This document shows, piece after piece, positions 1-12,396 of a stretch of 64,000 nucleotides of DNA (position 1 is its first letter; every line of letters starts with the position of its first letter). The DNA comes from Blepharisma japonicum (taxonomy: Eukaryota > Ciliophora > Heterotrichea > Heterotrichida > Blepharismidae), in contig CATKHK010000039.1 in NCBI GenBank assembly GCA_949751835.1, forward strand, positions 248,001 through 312,000, written 5' to 3'. The notes under the pieces are model-generated. The model did not search any database, was not told where the DNA came from, and saw only the letters and a program-made list of their open reading frames with translations. Position numbers and translations under genes: made by a program.

Positions 1-28
1 TTATACATTTTTAATTGTGTAATATTAA

Positions 29-2677
29 ATGTCTGTTCTTGAGAAACGTAAACTAAAGCAAGAACTAGCCAAGAAAGAAGAAGAGGCTAAATCGCTTGAC
101 GAAAAAATCCAAAAAATCCAAAATGACAAAGCAAGACTTGAAGGCAATGTTTCTGCTAAAATTACCCAGCTAAAAGGAGCTGAACATAGTTTAAATGATT
201 TACAAAGAACAATTGCTGATGTAAACCAAGAAATTATACATATTCAAAACTTAAAAAATATACAAAACAAAGACAAGCCTGATATCTCAAAGCGTGTTGA
301 TGATAAGGAATTTAAAGAAGTCGGAAAAAAACTCCAAGAAAAATTAGAGCAACTCGCCAAGAACAAGCAGCCAATTTTGCCCACAAAAATTCGATCAATC
401 CGTGAACTTCGTGAAAAAACAGAAAATGTCCCACTTGTCCATACTGCAAAAATCCTTTATACTAAAAATCTAAAAGATGGCGATTTCCGAAAACTCGACC
501 GATCAAATGCAGTTGAGCTTAGTGTTCGCTTAAATTCCTCTACAACTTTTCAACAACTAAAACTCATAGCTTGCAAACACTGGAATTTAGATGAAAATTT
601 ATTTGCCTTAAGAGCTCCAAACTACTCATTTATAGACCATTTTAAAGATAGCGTCGTCAAAATTGTATGTGAACAGCGCATGAAACCTGAGTTCTGAATA
701 ATCCAAAAAGACAACAGCTCTACTAAATCGTTTACCGACCCTGATGACTATTTCATTGAAGAAAACTATAAAAATCAGTTTTCTAAACAAGGGAATAGAA
801 GGAAAAAAAGAGTCCTCACAGATGAGGGCAGAAAAATTAATTATAATAAATTTCTGCTGACTTATGAAGGGATGCAAACCCATCTTCCAGACGAAGCACA
901 GGTAAATGAAGACTGGGAGAAAGAAAGGTTAAGTATATGAAGCCTAAGCAGCCCTACACTGGTCGTTATTACTATTATTTTGGCACTAAGTTTAGGGATA
1001 CATATAGCACTGATAGACTTAGATAAAACTTACTGGATTTCTTATGAGGTGGATTTTTGGCTCTCACAAGAAATTGCAAACACAGGGGAGCATTTGACGA
1101 CAATGACTAGCGTGCTTTCTATAAAAAACTTTATTACTAGTGTACTTGCACGAATGGTTTATGAATCAAGTTATGCTTCATCTGACCCTCCTTTGACAAG
1201 TGAATTTTTTATACCTGTGGGGCCACTTAGAATAAGGACACTGAGGACTGAGGAAAAAGGCTGCTATCATAATGATGGGCTAGAAATAGAAAATGCTACT
1301 TGTTACCATAGTGAGTATGATGAGGATACTAAATATACAGACAAGCTTAATCTAAATCCAGGAAATACCCAAGATTATGAAATCTATCGATCTACAAGCT
1401 ACACTAATATCAGCTCAGTATTAATAGGAGAGTTTTCAAATTACGACGGGAGTGGTTATATTAAAGATTTTTCCTATTCATTGACTTTAGAGCAGTTTGT
1501 AGACCAAGCTAATGCTATTTTTGAGAAAGGCTGGATTGATCCCAGTGTAAGAGCAGTCATTATTTCTCTATGTTTTTACCTCCCAAATTCTGATTACTGG
1601 GTATGAGAAGATATTGTAATTTTTATATAGATAATCGAAATTTCTGTAGCTGGCCAAATTAAAGCTATTCCAATAAGACCATATATTTTTCATGGAGATC
1701 TCACATATGAAGACTATAGACCTGCAATTGTGATGATGGCGTTCAGGATTGTTTTTTGTGTTTATTTCCTAGCCTATGGAGTTATCAAAGGTCTCAAAGC
1801 AGACCAATATGGAAAAAGAAACCTCAAAAAATTTTGGTCAGTTTATTCTTTTATTGACTGGTTTATGATGGCGCTGTTTATCACAACGATTGCATTTGCA
1901 GCCCAAGTTAACGCTGACGAAAAAAAGATTTTAAAAGACAATTATTTTCATGATTTTAATGCAGTTGGGTTTGCTTATAGAACCGCTACAATTATTAATG
2001 CTTGGTCAATATTTTTGATTATGTTTAGAATGGTGCACGTTTTAACTATAAGTAAACGTCTATATTTGCTTACCAAAAATATATCAATTGTAAAATATAT
2101 TTAGGCTATAAAAGACTTAGCTGCTTATGTGATTTTAATTTCTCCTTTGATAGTTGGATTTTGCTTTTTAGCACTTTCTGTATGGGGAAGTTACTTTATT
2201 TATTATCGTAACTTTGGGTATGCATTATTGTATAACATACTTTTTTCAATTGGGATAGGAAATACCCAAACCCTTATCAGAATTAATGCATTTTGGACGT
2301 TATTTTTTTATATTTGCTATTTGTTTTTTGTGATGTTTTTCGTTACCTCATCCTTTATAGGGATCTATATGGATGCATACAGACAAGTCAGAATAAGAGA
2401 AGGGTATAGAGATGATGTAAAAGTTTGGAGTGTGGCAGATTATATTGTCTGGGTTTTAGGATGCTTCCCTAAGACAAAGATTAGAAGCAAAGTAGATAGC
2501 TGGATCCAAAATAGGAAAATGAAAAAGGAATTAAAGAAAAACAAAGAAATCCAGAAATTAAGCAAAAAACAAATGAAAGAGAATGAAGATACAGAAGAAG
2601 AAAAATCAAATAAAGATAAAGACGAAGGAAGAGATAGACTTGTGGACAAAAAGGTTACTATTTTGATACCTAATTAA
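29..2677 (+). CDS. Polycystin-2-like (PKD2/TRPP) cation channel
   Basis: Likely a six-TM non-selective cation channel of the TRPP family, often ciliary or at the plasma membrane. The start is ATG 29 with TAA in frame just before it. Reading needs TGA=Trp (for example 695-697) and two 15-nt introns, 1616-1630 and 2090-2104; spliced length is 872 aa. Visible order: N-terminal charged coiled coil (about 1-120); S1 near residue 310 (VVITIILALSLG); a large extracellular polycystin domain ending SGYIKDFS...GWIDPSVRAV; then S2-S5, a pore stretch (LFSIGIGNTQTL), S6 (FFYICYLFFVMFFV) and a charged Lys/Glu tail. The polycystin-type extracellular domain between S1 and S2 is the family hallmark. The coiled-coil N-terminus is not standard for animal PKD2 but lies in one uninterrupted frame. 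Decayed copies of its 3' part lie downstream (5695, 9408, 12086). Family call is firm; ion selectivity is not known. Confidence 0.85.
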
Positions 2678-2697
2678 TAACGTAGAAATTAATATAA

Positions 2698-5205
2698 ATG
2701 GTTGATATAAGACTTCCTCAGCACATCAAGCCTACTAATTATTCCATTTCTTTGGATTAGTATTTTCTAGCTAGCTTTATGAGAGAACAATATTATACAG
2801 GGACTGAAATAGTCACTATTCTCATAGAATTTCCAACAAAAATAATTTACATGCATTCAGAAAGCCCAGTAGTTATCAAAAGTATTGCTATGCTTGTTCA
2901 AATGAATATAGATTTATTGCATTTTTCATCAAATGATGATAAAACTTGTATTGAACTTCCTATGGAAATTGAAGGTGAAATTAAAATTAAAATTGACTTT
3001 GAAGTGAAGATAGATTTTGTTTTAAAAGGAAGTTATATCTGTAAGAGCATAAATGAAACAATTATGGCCACTACTCATTTCGAGCCTATTTATGCAAGAA
3101 AAGCTTTTCCATGCTTTGATGAACCAATAATGAAAGCGAGATTTCAATTAAATATCACAGCAGATGATGATTTTTTTGTGATTTCTAATATGAACTATAC
3201 AGAAAAAAAGAATTTAAATGGGAAAGTAGCCTATAAATTTGAAGAAACACCATTAATGTCTTGCTATCTCCTGCATTGGACTATATGCAAGCACAACCAA
3301 ATTTCAACTATAGCAGACTGTGGGGTAAAAATTACTCTATATGCAGAAAACACTGATTTTTCGCACGATTTTCTTGACCTTGCCAAATCTTCTCTTGATT
3401 TTTACAATAATTATTTTGGAATCCCATACCCTCTTCAGAAACTTGACCTTATTTCAGTTTTTGGTAATTTTTATATAGAACTAAAAGTCGCAGCTATGGA
3501 AAATTATGGATCTATAACAATTTATATATATTGCATAGAAAGACTCCCAAATGACGACCTCCAGCTTTTTCCTATGAGCTGCAACTTAATTTGTCATGAA
3601 ATATCTCACATATGGTTTGGAAACCTCGTTACTATGGAATGATGGACCTATTTGTGGCTAAATGAAGGGTTTGCAAAATTTTTTGAGTATAAATGTCTAA
3701 ATATTATTAAGCCAAAGTTTAAAGTTTGGCAGAAATTTCTAATAGATGTATGGAATTATGCTATGGTTAGGGATATACAAAAAAATACCCATCCAATAGA
3801 AGTAGAATGCAGTGATCCGAATAGAATTGAAGAAATTTTTGATGCAATTAGCTATGCAAAAGGAGCTTCTGTTTTGAGGATGCTTGAAGATTTTATAGGA
3901 GAAGATGCATTTTTCAATGGGATTAGGAAGTATTTAAATGTGTATAAATGGAAAAATACGAACACAGATATGCTTTGGGAAATTTTAGCAGAATTTTCTT
4001 TTCCAGAAATCGGAGAAGTAATGCAATGCTGGACAAAGCAAGAAGGGTTTCCTCAGATCGCAATACAAAAAATTGATGATTTCGAGTACGAATTAACCCA
4101 ATATTCGTGTCTAGCTAGAGATAGCTCTCATTTGTGGCACATTCCTATTAAGTTTATTTCAGATGATCTTAGTGTTCATTATGTGCTATTCAACAATAAA
4201 ACTACAACTATTAATTTGGAAAAGTCAAGCAAATGGATAAAACTGAATTCAAAAACAATTGGTTTCTATAGGTCAATTTATTCTGATGAAATATTTTATG
4301 AAATATTAAAATCAATAAAACTCTTAAGTGTTGAAGATAGATATGGACTTTTGGATGATTCAATACAGTTTTATAAGGCATCTAAGACTGGATTTACATA
4401 TTTGGCAGATTTAATTACATCTATGATTCCAGAATATGAGTATATAATCATCACAAATATCAGCGAAGTTACTACACAATTGTGAGAAAATAAATATTTA
4501 AAAAAAATCTCACATAAGTTATCAGAATTTTTTAAATCGATATATAGACCATTTTGGGATAAATATAAATTAGATAGGGTAGAAGATTATTATGATTTTG
4601 AATCAGCTAGGCTTATTTGTTATAAAAATTTAATTGAAAAGTGCAAAGACAGAGACGTTGCAGCGCATTTGATAGAAGCAAAAGAAAATGGAACCTTAAG
4701 CGCTGAGCTAAAAGATTGTTATTTTTATAGTAAACTTTTATGTGCTTCCTTTGGGGAACTTTATAACTTATCAATTGAGAATGTAAATTTTGGATATTTT
4801 ATAATGGAAAATAGTGAAGATTCAGAATTAATTAAAAATGTATTGCATTTTTATAGACTTTTTGATACTCAAGAAGCTTTGAAGATTAAAGAAGTTCTTT
4901 TTGATAGCAATGAGCCTTCAAATTCTCAATTTTTATTGTCAGCACTGATAAAAGAAATCCAGATAGGTGATGAAGCCACTTATGTCAGCATTCTTGAAAA
5001 TTCAATTAATCATTTTATCAAAAAACATTGGTTTTTTGATGGAAATTTAATTAAGCAAGAGCTTGAAGATGTGTCTGAAGATTTGCGTGATACAAAGCCA
5101 GCCATTTCAAACATTCTTCATTCAATAGCTGATTCAGTTGAGATAACAGCAGAATTTAACTCGAATAGAGCATATGATGAAATTTTTATATATTTCAATC
5201 ATTAA
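2698..5205 (+). CDS. M1 family zinc aminopeptidase, copy 1
   Basis: Removes N-terminal amino acids from peptides; related to puromycin-sensitive aminopeptidase. No signal peptide or membrane segment is seen, so it is probably cytosolic. ATG 2698, one 15-nt intron (2760-2774), 830 aa. Zinc site HEISH at residues 295-299 with the third ligand Glu 318 in LWLNEG, exactly 18 residues on. The intervening TMEWW is written with TGA for the first W, strong evidence for UGA=Trp. The substrate motif GAMEN reads AAMEN at 260-264. The family Tyr lies in ISYAKGAS. A second TGA (4483-4485) is also read as Trp. The helical C-terminal domain continues to TAA 5205. First of four tandem copies; 20 bp after the polycystin stop. 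Intact. Confidence 0.93.
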
Positions 5206-5694
5206 TTAATATTGGCTTTATTTAAATCTCTTTCATTTAATACTAATAAAATTTCTATTTTGGGTAAGTGTTTTTAAAGGTTTATCATTTAAAAATAATC
5301 ATCTTAGATAATTAAATGGATTTTATATGCAATTTTTTACTCCTATTTGACCCATATTTACTATGAATTATCAAAGCTTTATAATCAAGCCAATAAAATG
5401 AAGAAAGAAAAGTTTACTTATCTACCCTACTAATGCATTATTTCGATTGATTCTGATTGCTTTATACAACACTCTATTGTTTCATAATAACACTCTACTG
5501 CTTCATCATAACACTCTATTGCATCATCATAGCACTTCGTTGTTTCGGCATCTCTGCCCATATCATCTATCATCTTGCATGTCACTTATTAGCTGCAGAA
5601 AATTTGGATCCAAGTTCAGGATCCAGTTTTAGGTCTTCTCATCAATCTTATTTTTTGGGCTTATTCAGCCCCAGGCGAAACAACTCCAAAATTA
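5206..5694. other. Intergenic stretch with minisatellite
   Basis: AT-rich 3' flank of aminopeptidase copy 1, followed by a 21-bp repeat (5468-5530) and a block around 5600-5700 that recurs at about 9260-9370 after copy 2. No intact gene is seen. The short reading frames here have no recognisable content. Confidence 0.6.
5468..5530. repeat. 21-bp minisatellite, three units
   Basis: Three tandem 21-bp units starting AACACTCTATTGTTTCATAA with minor variants. The same unit is expanded to five copies at 9061. It lies in the spacer that was duplicated together with the aminopeptidase genes. Confidence 0.85.
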
Positions 5695-6231
5695 GCTTGA
5701 TTATGACACTGTTTATCACGATGGTTACATTTGCAGCCTAAGTTAACGCCGATAAAAATAATTTTAAAAGAAAATTATTTTCATAATTCTAACTAAGTTT
5801 GGTTAGCATTTAGAGCCACTACAATTATTAGTGCTTAATCATTATTTTTGATATGGTTAAAATGGTGCACGTTTTAACCATAAGTATGCGTCTATATTTG
5901 CTCATCAAAAATATATCAATTATAAAAGATATTTAGGCTATAAAATACTTAGTCCTTAAGTGATTTAAATTTCTCCTTTGTTGATCGGATTTTGTAAAAG
6001 TATGAGCGTGGCCGATTATATTGTCTTTTTTAGGATACTTCCCTAAACAAAATCAAAAGAAGGTAGATAGCTGAGTCAAAGCTAGACAAATGGAAAATTT
6101 GAAATCCAATATTTGAGCAAAAAACAAATGAAAAAGCGAAGATACAGAAGAAGAAAAGTCAAATAAAGATAAAGACGAAGGAAGAGATAGACTTATGGAC
6201 AAAAAGGTTACTATTATGATACCTAATTAAA
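5695..6231 (+). pseudogene. Decayed 3' part of the polycystin gene
   Basis: Aligns by eye to polycystin positions from about 1861 to 2677: shared stretches include the S3 region, AATGGTGCACGTTTTAACCATAAG, and the Lys/Glu-rich tail through ATACCTAATTA. It has many frameshifts and stops. About 250 bp covering S5-S6 are deleted, with the junction near 5993-6000. The position of the second 15-nt intron is still visible near 5923-5937 with its GT changed, so the copy arose from DNA and not from mRNA. It marks the left end of the duplicated unit that holds aminopeptidase copy 2. Confidence 0.85.
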
Positions 6232-6250
6232 AACGTAGAAACTAATATAA

Positions 6251-8758
6251 ATGTCTGAAATAAGACTTCCTCAGCACATCAAGCCTACTCATTATTCTAT
6301 TTCTTTGGATTAGTATTTTCTAGCTAGCTTTATGAGAGAACAATATTATACAGGGACTGAAATAGTAACTATTCTCATAGAATCTCCATCAAAAATAATT
6401 TACATGCATTCAGAAAGCCCAGTAGTTATCACAAGTATTGCTATACTTGTTCCAATTAATGCAGATTTATCGCATTCATCAACAAATGATGATAAAATTT
6501 GTATTGAACTTCCTATGGAAATTGAAGGTGAAATTAAAATTAAAATTGACTTTGAAGTGAAGATGGATTTTGCCCTAAAAGGAAGCTATATCTGTGAGAG
6601 CATAAATGAAACAATTATGGCCACTACTCACTTCGAGCCTATTTATGCAAGAAAAGCTTTTCCATGCTTTGATGAGCCAATAATGAAAGCGAGATTTCAA
6701 TTAAACATCACAGCAGATGATGATTTTTTTGTTATTTCTAATATGAATTATACAGAAAAAAAGAATTTAAATGGGAAAATAGCCTATAAATTTGAAGAAA
6801 CACCATTAATGTCTTGCTATCTCCTGCATTGGACTATATGCAAGCACAACCAAATTTCAACTATAGCTGACTGTGGGGTAAAAATTACTCTATATGCAGA
6901 AAACACTGATTTTTCGCATGATTTTCTTGACCTTGCTAAATCTTCTCTTGATTTTTATAATAATTATTTTGGAATCCCATACCCTCTTCAGAAGCTTGAC
7001 CTTATTTCAGTTTTTGGTAATTTTTATATAGACCTAAAAATCCGAGCTATGGAAAATTGGGGATCTATAACATTTGCACAATATTGTATAGAAAGACTCC
7101 CAAATGAAGACCTCCAGCTTTTTCCTAAGAACTGCCGCACTCTTTGTCACGAAATATCCCACATGTGGTTTGGAAACCTCGTTACTATGGAATGATGAAC
7201 CCATTTGTGGCTAAAGGAAGGGTTTGCAAGATTTATTGAGTTTAAATGTCTGAATATTATTAAGCCAAAGTTTAAAATTTGGCAGAAATTTCTAATAGAT
7301 GTATGGAATTTTGCTATGGTTAGGGATATACAAAAAAATACCCATCCAATAGAAGTAGAATGCAGTGATCCGAATAGAATTGAAGAAATTTTTGATGCAA
7401 TTAGCTATGCAAAAGGAGCTTCTGTTTTGAGGATGCTGGAAGATTTTATAGGAGAAGATGCATTTTTAAATGGGATTAGGAAGTATTTAAATGTGTATAA
7501 ATGGAAAAATACGAATACAGATATGCTTTGGGAAATTTTAGCAGAATTTTCTTTTCCAGAAATCGGAGAAGTAATGCAATGCTGGACAAAGCAAGAAGGG
7601 TTTCCTCAGATCGCAATACAAAAAATTGATGATTCCGAGTATAAATTAACCCAATATTCGTGTCTAAACAGAGATAGCCCTAATTTGTGGCGCATTCCTA
7701 TTAAGTTTATTACAGACGATCTTAGTGTTCATTATGTACTATTCAACAATAAAACTACAACTATTAATTTGGAAAAGCCAAGCAAATGGATAAAACTGAA
7801 TTCAAAAACAATTGGTTTCTATCGGTCAATTTATTCTGATGAAATATTTTATGAAATATTAAAATCAATAAAACTCTTGAGTGTTGAAGACAGATATGGA
7901 CTTTTGGATGATTCAATACAGTTTTATAAGGCAACTAAGACTGGATTTACATATTTGGCAGATTTAATTACATCTATGATTCCAGAATATGAGTATATAA
8001 TCATCAAAAATATCAGCGAAGTCACCTTATTTATGTTAGAAAATAAATCTTTCAAAAAAATCTCACATAAGTTATCAGAATTTTTTACATCGATATATAA
8101 GCCATTTTGGGATAAATATAAATTAGATAGGGTAGAAGATTATTATGATTTTGACTCAGCAAGGCTTATTTGTTATAAAAATTTAATTGAAAAGTGCAAA
8201 GACAGAGACGTTGCAGAGCATTTGATAGAAGCAAAAGAAAATGGAACCTTAAGCGCCGAGCTAAAAGATTGTTATTTTTATAGTAAACTTTTATGTGCTT
8301 CCTTTGGAGAACTTTATAACTTATCAACTAAGGATGTAAATTTTGGATATTTTATAATGAAAAATAGTGAAGATTCAGAATTAATTAAACATGTATTACA
8401 TTTTTATAGACTTTTTGATACTCAAGAAGCTTTGAAGATTAAAGAAGTTCTTTTTGATAGCAAAGAGCCTTCAAATTCTCAATTTTTATTGTCAGCACTG
8501 ATAAAAGAAATCCAGATAGGTGATGAAGCCACTTATGTCAACATTCTTGCAAATTCAATTAATCGTCTTATCAAAAATCATTGATTCTTTGATGGAAATT
8601 TAATTAAGCAAGAGCTTGAAGATGCGTTTGAAGATTTGCGTGGCACAAACCCAGCCTTTTCAAACTTTCTTCATTCAATGGCTGATTCAGTTGAGATAAC
8701 AGCAGAATTTAACTCGAATAGAGATTATGATGAAATTTTTACATATTTCAATCATTAA
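6251..8758 (+). CDS. M1 family zinc aminopeptidase, copy 2
   Basis: Near-identical to copy 1 and of the same length (830 aa). ATG 6251, 15-nt intron 6313-6327, end TAA 8756-8758. Zinc motif HEISH with Glu 18 residues later (LWLKEG). Two consecutive TGA codons (7193-7198) encode the WW of the conserved TMEWW, and another TGA at 8582-8584 is read as Trp before FFDG. The GAMEN Gly is Arg (RAMENWG). All catalytic landmarks are present and the frame is open throughout, so it should be functional. It shares its 3' flank with copy 1. Confidence 0.92.
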
Positions 8759-8830
8759 TTAATATTGGCTTTATTTAAATCTCTTTCATTTAATACTAAT
8801 AAAATTTCTATTTTGGGTAAGTGTTTTAAA

Positions 8831-8852
8831 TGCTTATCATATAAAATAAGCA
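8831..8852. other. Hairpin downstream of aminopeptidase copy 2
   Basis: Perfect 7-bp inverted repeat TGCTTAT / ATAAGCA around an 8-nt AT-rich loop, about 72 bp after the stop. The same hairpin follows copy 4 and a weakened one follows copy 3. It may be a 3' end element or simply inherited flank. Confidence 0.5.
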
Positions 8853-9060
8853 TATTAATAAGCTAACATCATAACTAAATATATGATAAGATTATTAAAA
8901 GATTAATTAATACATCAATATAGCTTCTGAATTTTATTGCATCATTATTTACTATGGAATTATCAAAGCTTTACAATCTGACCAATAAAAAGAAGAAGAA
9001 AAATTTACTTACCCTACGATACACTTGCATTCTTTCGATTGATTCTGATTGCTTTATAAC

Positions 9061-9208
9061 AACACTCTATTGTTTCATAATAACACTCTGCTGTTTCATC
9101 ATAACACTCTATTGTTTCATAATAACACTCTGCTGTTTCATCATAACACTCTATTGCATCATCATTATCATCATTATCATCATTATTATCATCATCATTA
9201 TCATCATA
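9061..9208. repeat. 21-bp minisatellite (five units) plus ATC/ATT run
   Basis: Five 21-bp units from 9061 to 9165, alternating ATTG and GCTG variants (a 42-bp higher-order period), then an imperfect trinucleotide tract of ATC/ATT to about 9208. Expanded relative to the three-unit array at 5468. Confidence 0.88.
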
Positions 9209-9407
9209 GCACTCCGTTCCTTCAGCATCTCTGCCCATATCATCTTGAACGTCACTTATTAGTTGCAGAAATTTTGGATCCAAGCTCAGGATCCAGTTTT
9301 AGGTCTTCTCATCAATCTCATTTTTGGGCTCATTCAGCCCCAGGCGTAACAACTCCAAAATTAGCTTGATTACTAATTTTTGGCTTTTCCACGCTTACTG
9401 TTATCTT

Positions 9408-9447
9408 AGACTTATAGACAAAAAGGTTACTATTATGATACCTAATT
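9408..9447 (+). pseudogene. Remnant of the polycystin 3' end (tail only)
   Basis: About 40 bp matching the last codons of the polycystin gene (GACTTATAGACAAAAAGG... to the TAA), directly followed by the aminopeptidase 5' flank, as at 6190-6250. Confidence 0.7.
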
Positions 9448-9469
9448 AAAAACGTAGAAACTAATATAA

Positions 9470-11982
9470 ATGTCTGAAATAAGACTTCCTCAGCACATCA
9501 AGCCTACTCATTATTCTATTTCTTTGGATTAGTATTTTCTAGCTAGCTTTATGAGAGATCAATATTATGCAGGGACTGAAATAGTCACTATTCTTATAGA
9601 ATCTCCAACAAAAATAATTTATATGCATTCAGAATACCCAGTAGTTATCACAAGTATTGATATACTTGCTCCAATTAATGCAGATTTATCGCATTTTTCA
9701 ACAAATAATGATAAAATTTGTATTGAACTTCCTATGGAAATTGAAGGTGAAATTAAAATTAAAATTGACTTTGAAGTGAAGATGGATTTTGTCCTAAAAG
9801 GAAGTTATGTCTGTAAGAGCATAAATGAAACAATTATGGCCACTCTCATTTCGAGCCTATTTATGCAAGAAAAGCTTTTCCATGCTTTGATGAGCCAATA
9901 ATGAAAGCGAGATTTCAATTAAACGTTACAGCAGATGATGATTTTTTTGTTATTTCTAATATGAACTATACAGGAAAAAATAATTTAAATGGGAAAGTAG
10001 CCTATAAATTTGAAGAAACACCATTAATGTCTTGCTACCTCCTGCATTGGACTATATGCAAGCACAACCAAATTTCAACTATAGCTGACTGTGGGGTAAA
10101 AATTACTCTATATGCAGAAAACACTGATTTTTCGCATGATTTTCTTGACCTTGCTAAATCTACTCTTGATTTTTACAATAATTATTTTGGAATCCCATAC
10201 CCTCTTCAGAAGCTTGACCTTATTTCAGTTTTCGGTAATTTTTATATAGAACTAAAGGCCCCAGCTATGGAAAACTATGGATCTATAACATTTAGAGAAT
10301 GTTGCATAGAAAGACTTCCAAATGAAGACCTCCAGCTTTTTCCTAAGAACTGCCGCACTCTTTGTCACGAAATATCTCACATGTGGTTCGGAAATCTCGT
10401 TACTATGGAATGATGGACCCATTTGTGGCTAAATGAAGGGTTTGCAAAATTTATTGAGTATAAATGTCTGAATATTATTAAACCAAAATTTAAAATTTGA
10501 CAGAAATTTCTTATAGAAGTATGAAATTTTGCCATGGTTAAGGACAGACACAAAAGTACCCACCCAATAGAAGTGGAATGCAGTAATCCAAATAGAATTG
10601 AAGAAATTTTTGATGCAATTAGCTATTCAAAAGGAGCTTCACTTTTGAGGATGCTGGAAGATTTTATGGGAGAAGATGCATTTTTAAATGGGATTAGGAA
10701 GTACTTAAATGTGTATAAATGGAAAAATACGACCACAGATATGCTTTGGGAAATTTTAGCAGAATTTTCTTTTCCAGAAATCGGAGAAATAATGCAATGC
10801 TGGACTAAGCAAGAAGGGTATCCGCTGATCACAGTTAAATAATTTGATGATTCCGAGTATGAATTAACCCAATATTCGCGTCTAGGTAGAGATAGCTCTC
10901 ATTTGTGGCACATTCCTATTAAGTTTATTACAGACGATCTTAGTGTTCATTATGTGCTATTCAGCAATAAAACTACAACTATTAAGTTGGAAAAGCCAAG
11001 CAAATGGATAAAGCTGAATTCAAAAACAACTGGTTTCTATATGTCAATTTATTCTGATGAAATATTTTATGAAATATTAAAATCAATAAAACTCTTGAGT
11101 GTTGAAGATAGATATGGACTTTTGAGTGATTCAATACAATTTTATAAGGCAACTAAGACTGGATTTGCATATTTGGAAGATTTAATATTATCTATGATCC
11201 CAGAATATGAGTATATAATCATCAAACATACCAGTGCATTTACTACGCGATTGTGAAATAAATCTTTAAAAAAAAGCTCAAATAAGTTAGCAAAATTTTT
11301 TACATCGATATATAGACCATTTTGGGATAAATATAAATTAGATAGGGTAGAAGATTATTATGATTTTGACTCAACTAGGCTTATTTGCTATAAAAATTTA
11401 GTTGAAAAATGCAAAGACAGAGAAGTTGCATGGTATATTATAGAAGCAAAAGAAAATGGAACCTTAAGCGCTGAGCTAGAATCTTGCTATCTCTATAGTA
11501 AACTTTTATGTGCTTCCTTTGAAGAACATTACAACTTATCAATTAAGAACGTAAATTTTGGATATTTGATAATGAAAAATAGTGAAGATTCAGAATTAAT
11601 TAAAAATGTATTGCATTTTTATAGACTTTTTGATACTCAAGAAGCTTTGAAGATTAAAGAAGTTCTTTTTGATAACAAAGAGCCATCAAATTCTCAATTT
11701 TTATTGTCAGCACTGATAAAAGAAATTCAGATAGCTCAGGAAACCACTTATGTCAACATTCTTGCAAATTCAATTAATCATATTATAAAAAATCCTTGGT
11801 GCCTTGATAGAAATTTAATTAAACAAGAGCTTAAAGATGCGTCTGAAGATTTGTGTGACACAAAACCAGTCATTTCAAACTTTCTTCATTCAATGGCTGA
11901 TTCAGTTGAGATAACAGCAGAATTTAACTCGAATAGAGCATGTGATGAAATTTTTATATATCCCAATCAACCAATTAATTAA
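9470..11982 (+). pseudogene. M1 aminopeptidase, copy 3 (broken)
   Basis: Same layout as its neighbours: ATG 9470, 15-nt intron 9532-9546, zinc motif HEISH and LWLNEG retained. Two clear lesions are seen. A 1-nt deletion near 9842-9846 (GCCACTCTCATT where the other copies have GCCACTACTCATT) shifts the frame. A TAA at 10840-10842 replaces a Lys/Ile stretch that is open in all other copies. A one-codon deletion near 11256 is harmless. Downstream frames still align to the end (TAA 11982), and Trp codons are still TGA, so decay is recent. The GAMEN Gly is Pro (PAMEN). Not expected to give a full enzyme. Confidence 0.9.
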
Positions 11983-12396
11983 TATTAGCTTTATCTAAAA
12001 ATTTTTTAATGTTTATCATATAAAAAAATAAGTCTATTAATAAGCTCACATTATAACCGAAAATATGAGTTCAGATTATTCAAAGGCCAATTATATTGTC
12101 TAGTTTTTAGGGTGCTTCCCTAAGATAAAGATCAAAAATAGTGTAGACAGCTGGATTAAAGTATAAAAATAAAAAAAGGATTGAAAAAAAGCAAAGAAAT
12201 CAAGAAATTGAGCAAAAAACAAATGAAAGAGAATAAAGAAACAGAAGAAGAAGAAGAAGAAGAAGAAAAAGAAGAAGAAAAAGAAGAAGAAAAAGAAGAA
12301 AAATCAAATAAAGATAAAGATGAAGGAAGAGATAGTCTTATAAAGAAAAAAGGTTACTATAATGAAACCTAATTAATAGTGTAGAAACTAATATAA
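11983..12396. other. Spacer between aminopeptidase copies 3 and 4
   Basis: Holds a degraded hairpin flank near 12008 and the third polycystin remnant (12086-12373). No gene of its own. Confidence 0.6.
12086..12373 (+). pseudogene. Decayed polycystin C-terminal tail with GAA expansion
   Basis: Matches the polycystin tail from VADYIVWVLGCFPK through SKKQMKEN to the end, with stops inside. A GAA/GAAA microsatellite (about 12244-12300) has expanded the short Glu run of the parent. It is followed at once by the 5' flank of aminopeptidase copy 4. Confidence 0.82.

Larger units (their letters stand above)
8759..9469. other. Spacer between aminopeptidase copies 2 and 3
   Basis: Contains the shared 3' flank, a small hairpin (8831-8852), a 21-bp minisatellite with an adjoining trinucleotide run (9061-9208), and a 40-bp remnant of the polycystin tail (9408-9447). 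The minus-strand frame across the repeat (9014-9283) would encode an acidic protein with 7-residue repeats of ECYDETA/ECYYETI type. It is not preserved at the sister site near 5450, so I treat it as non-coding or relic sequence. Confidence 0.6.

Noticed and set aside
697-980. Apparent separate genes split at TGA codons (here and at about 20 other places)
   Set aside because: Both sides align to one family and conserved Trp fall on TGA, so the pieces are single genes under UGA=Trp.
9014-9283. Minus-strand acidic repeat protein
   Set aside because: It is the translation of the 21-bp minisatellite; the frame is not conserved in the sister spacer near 5450.
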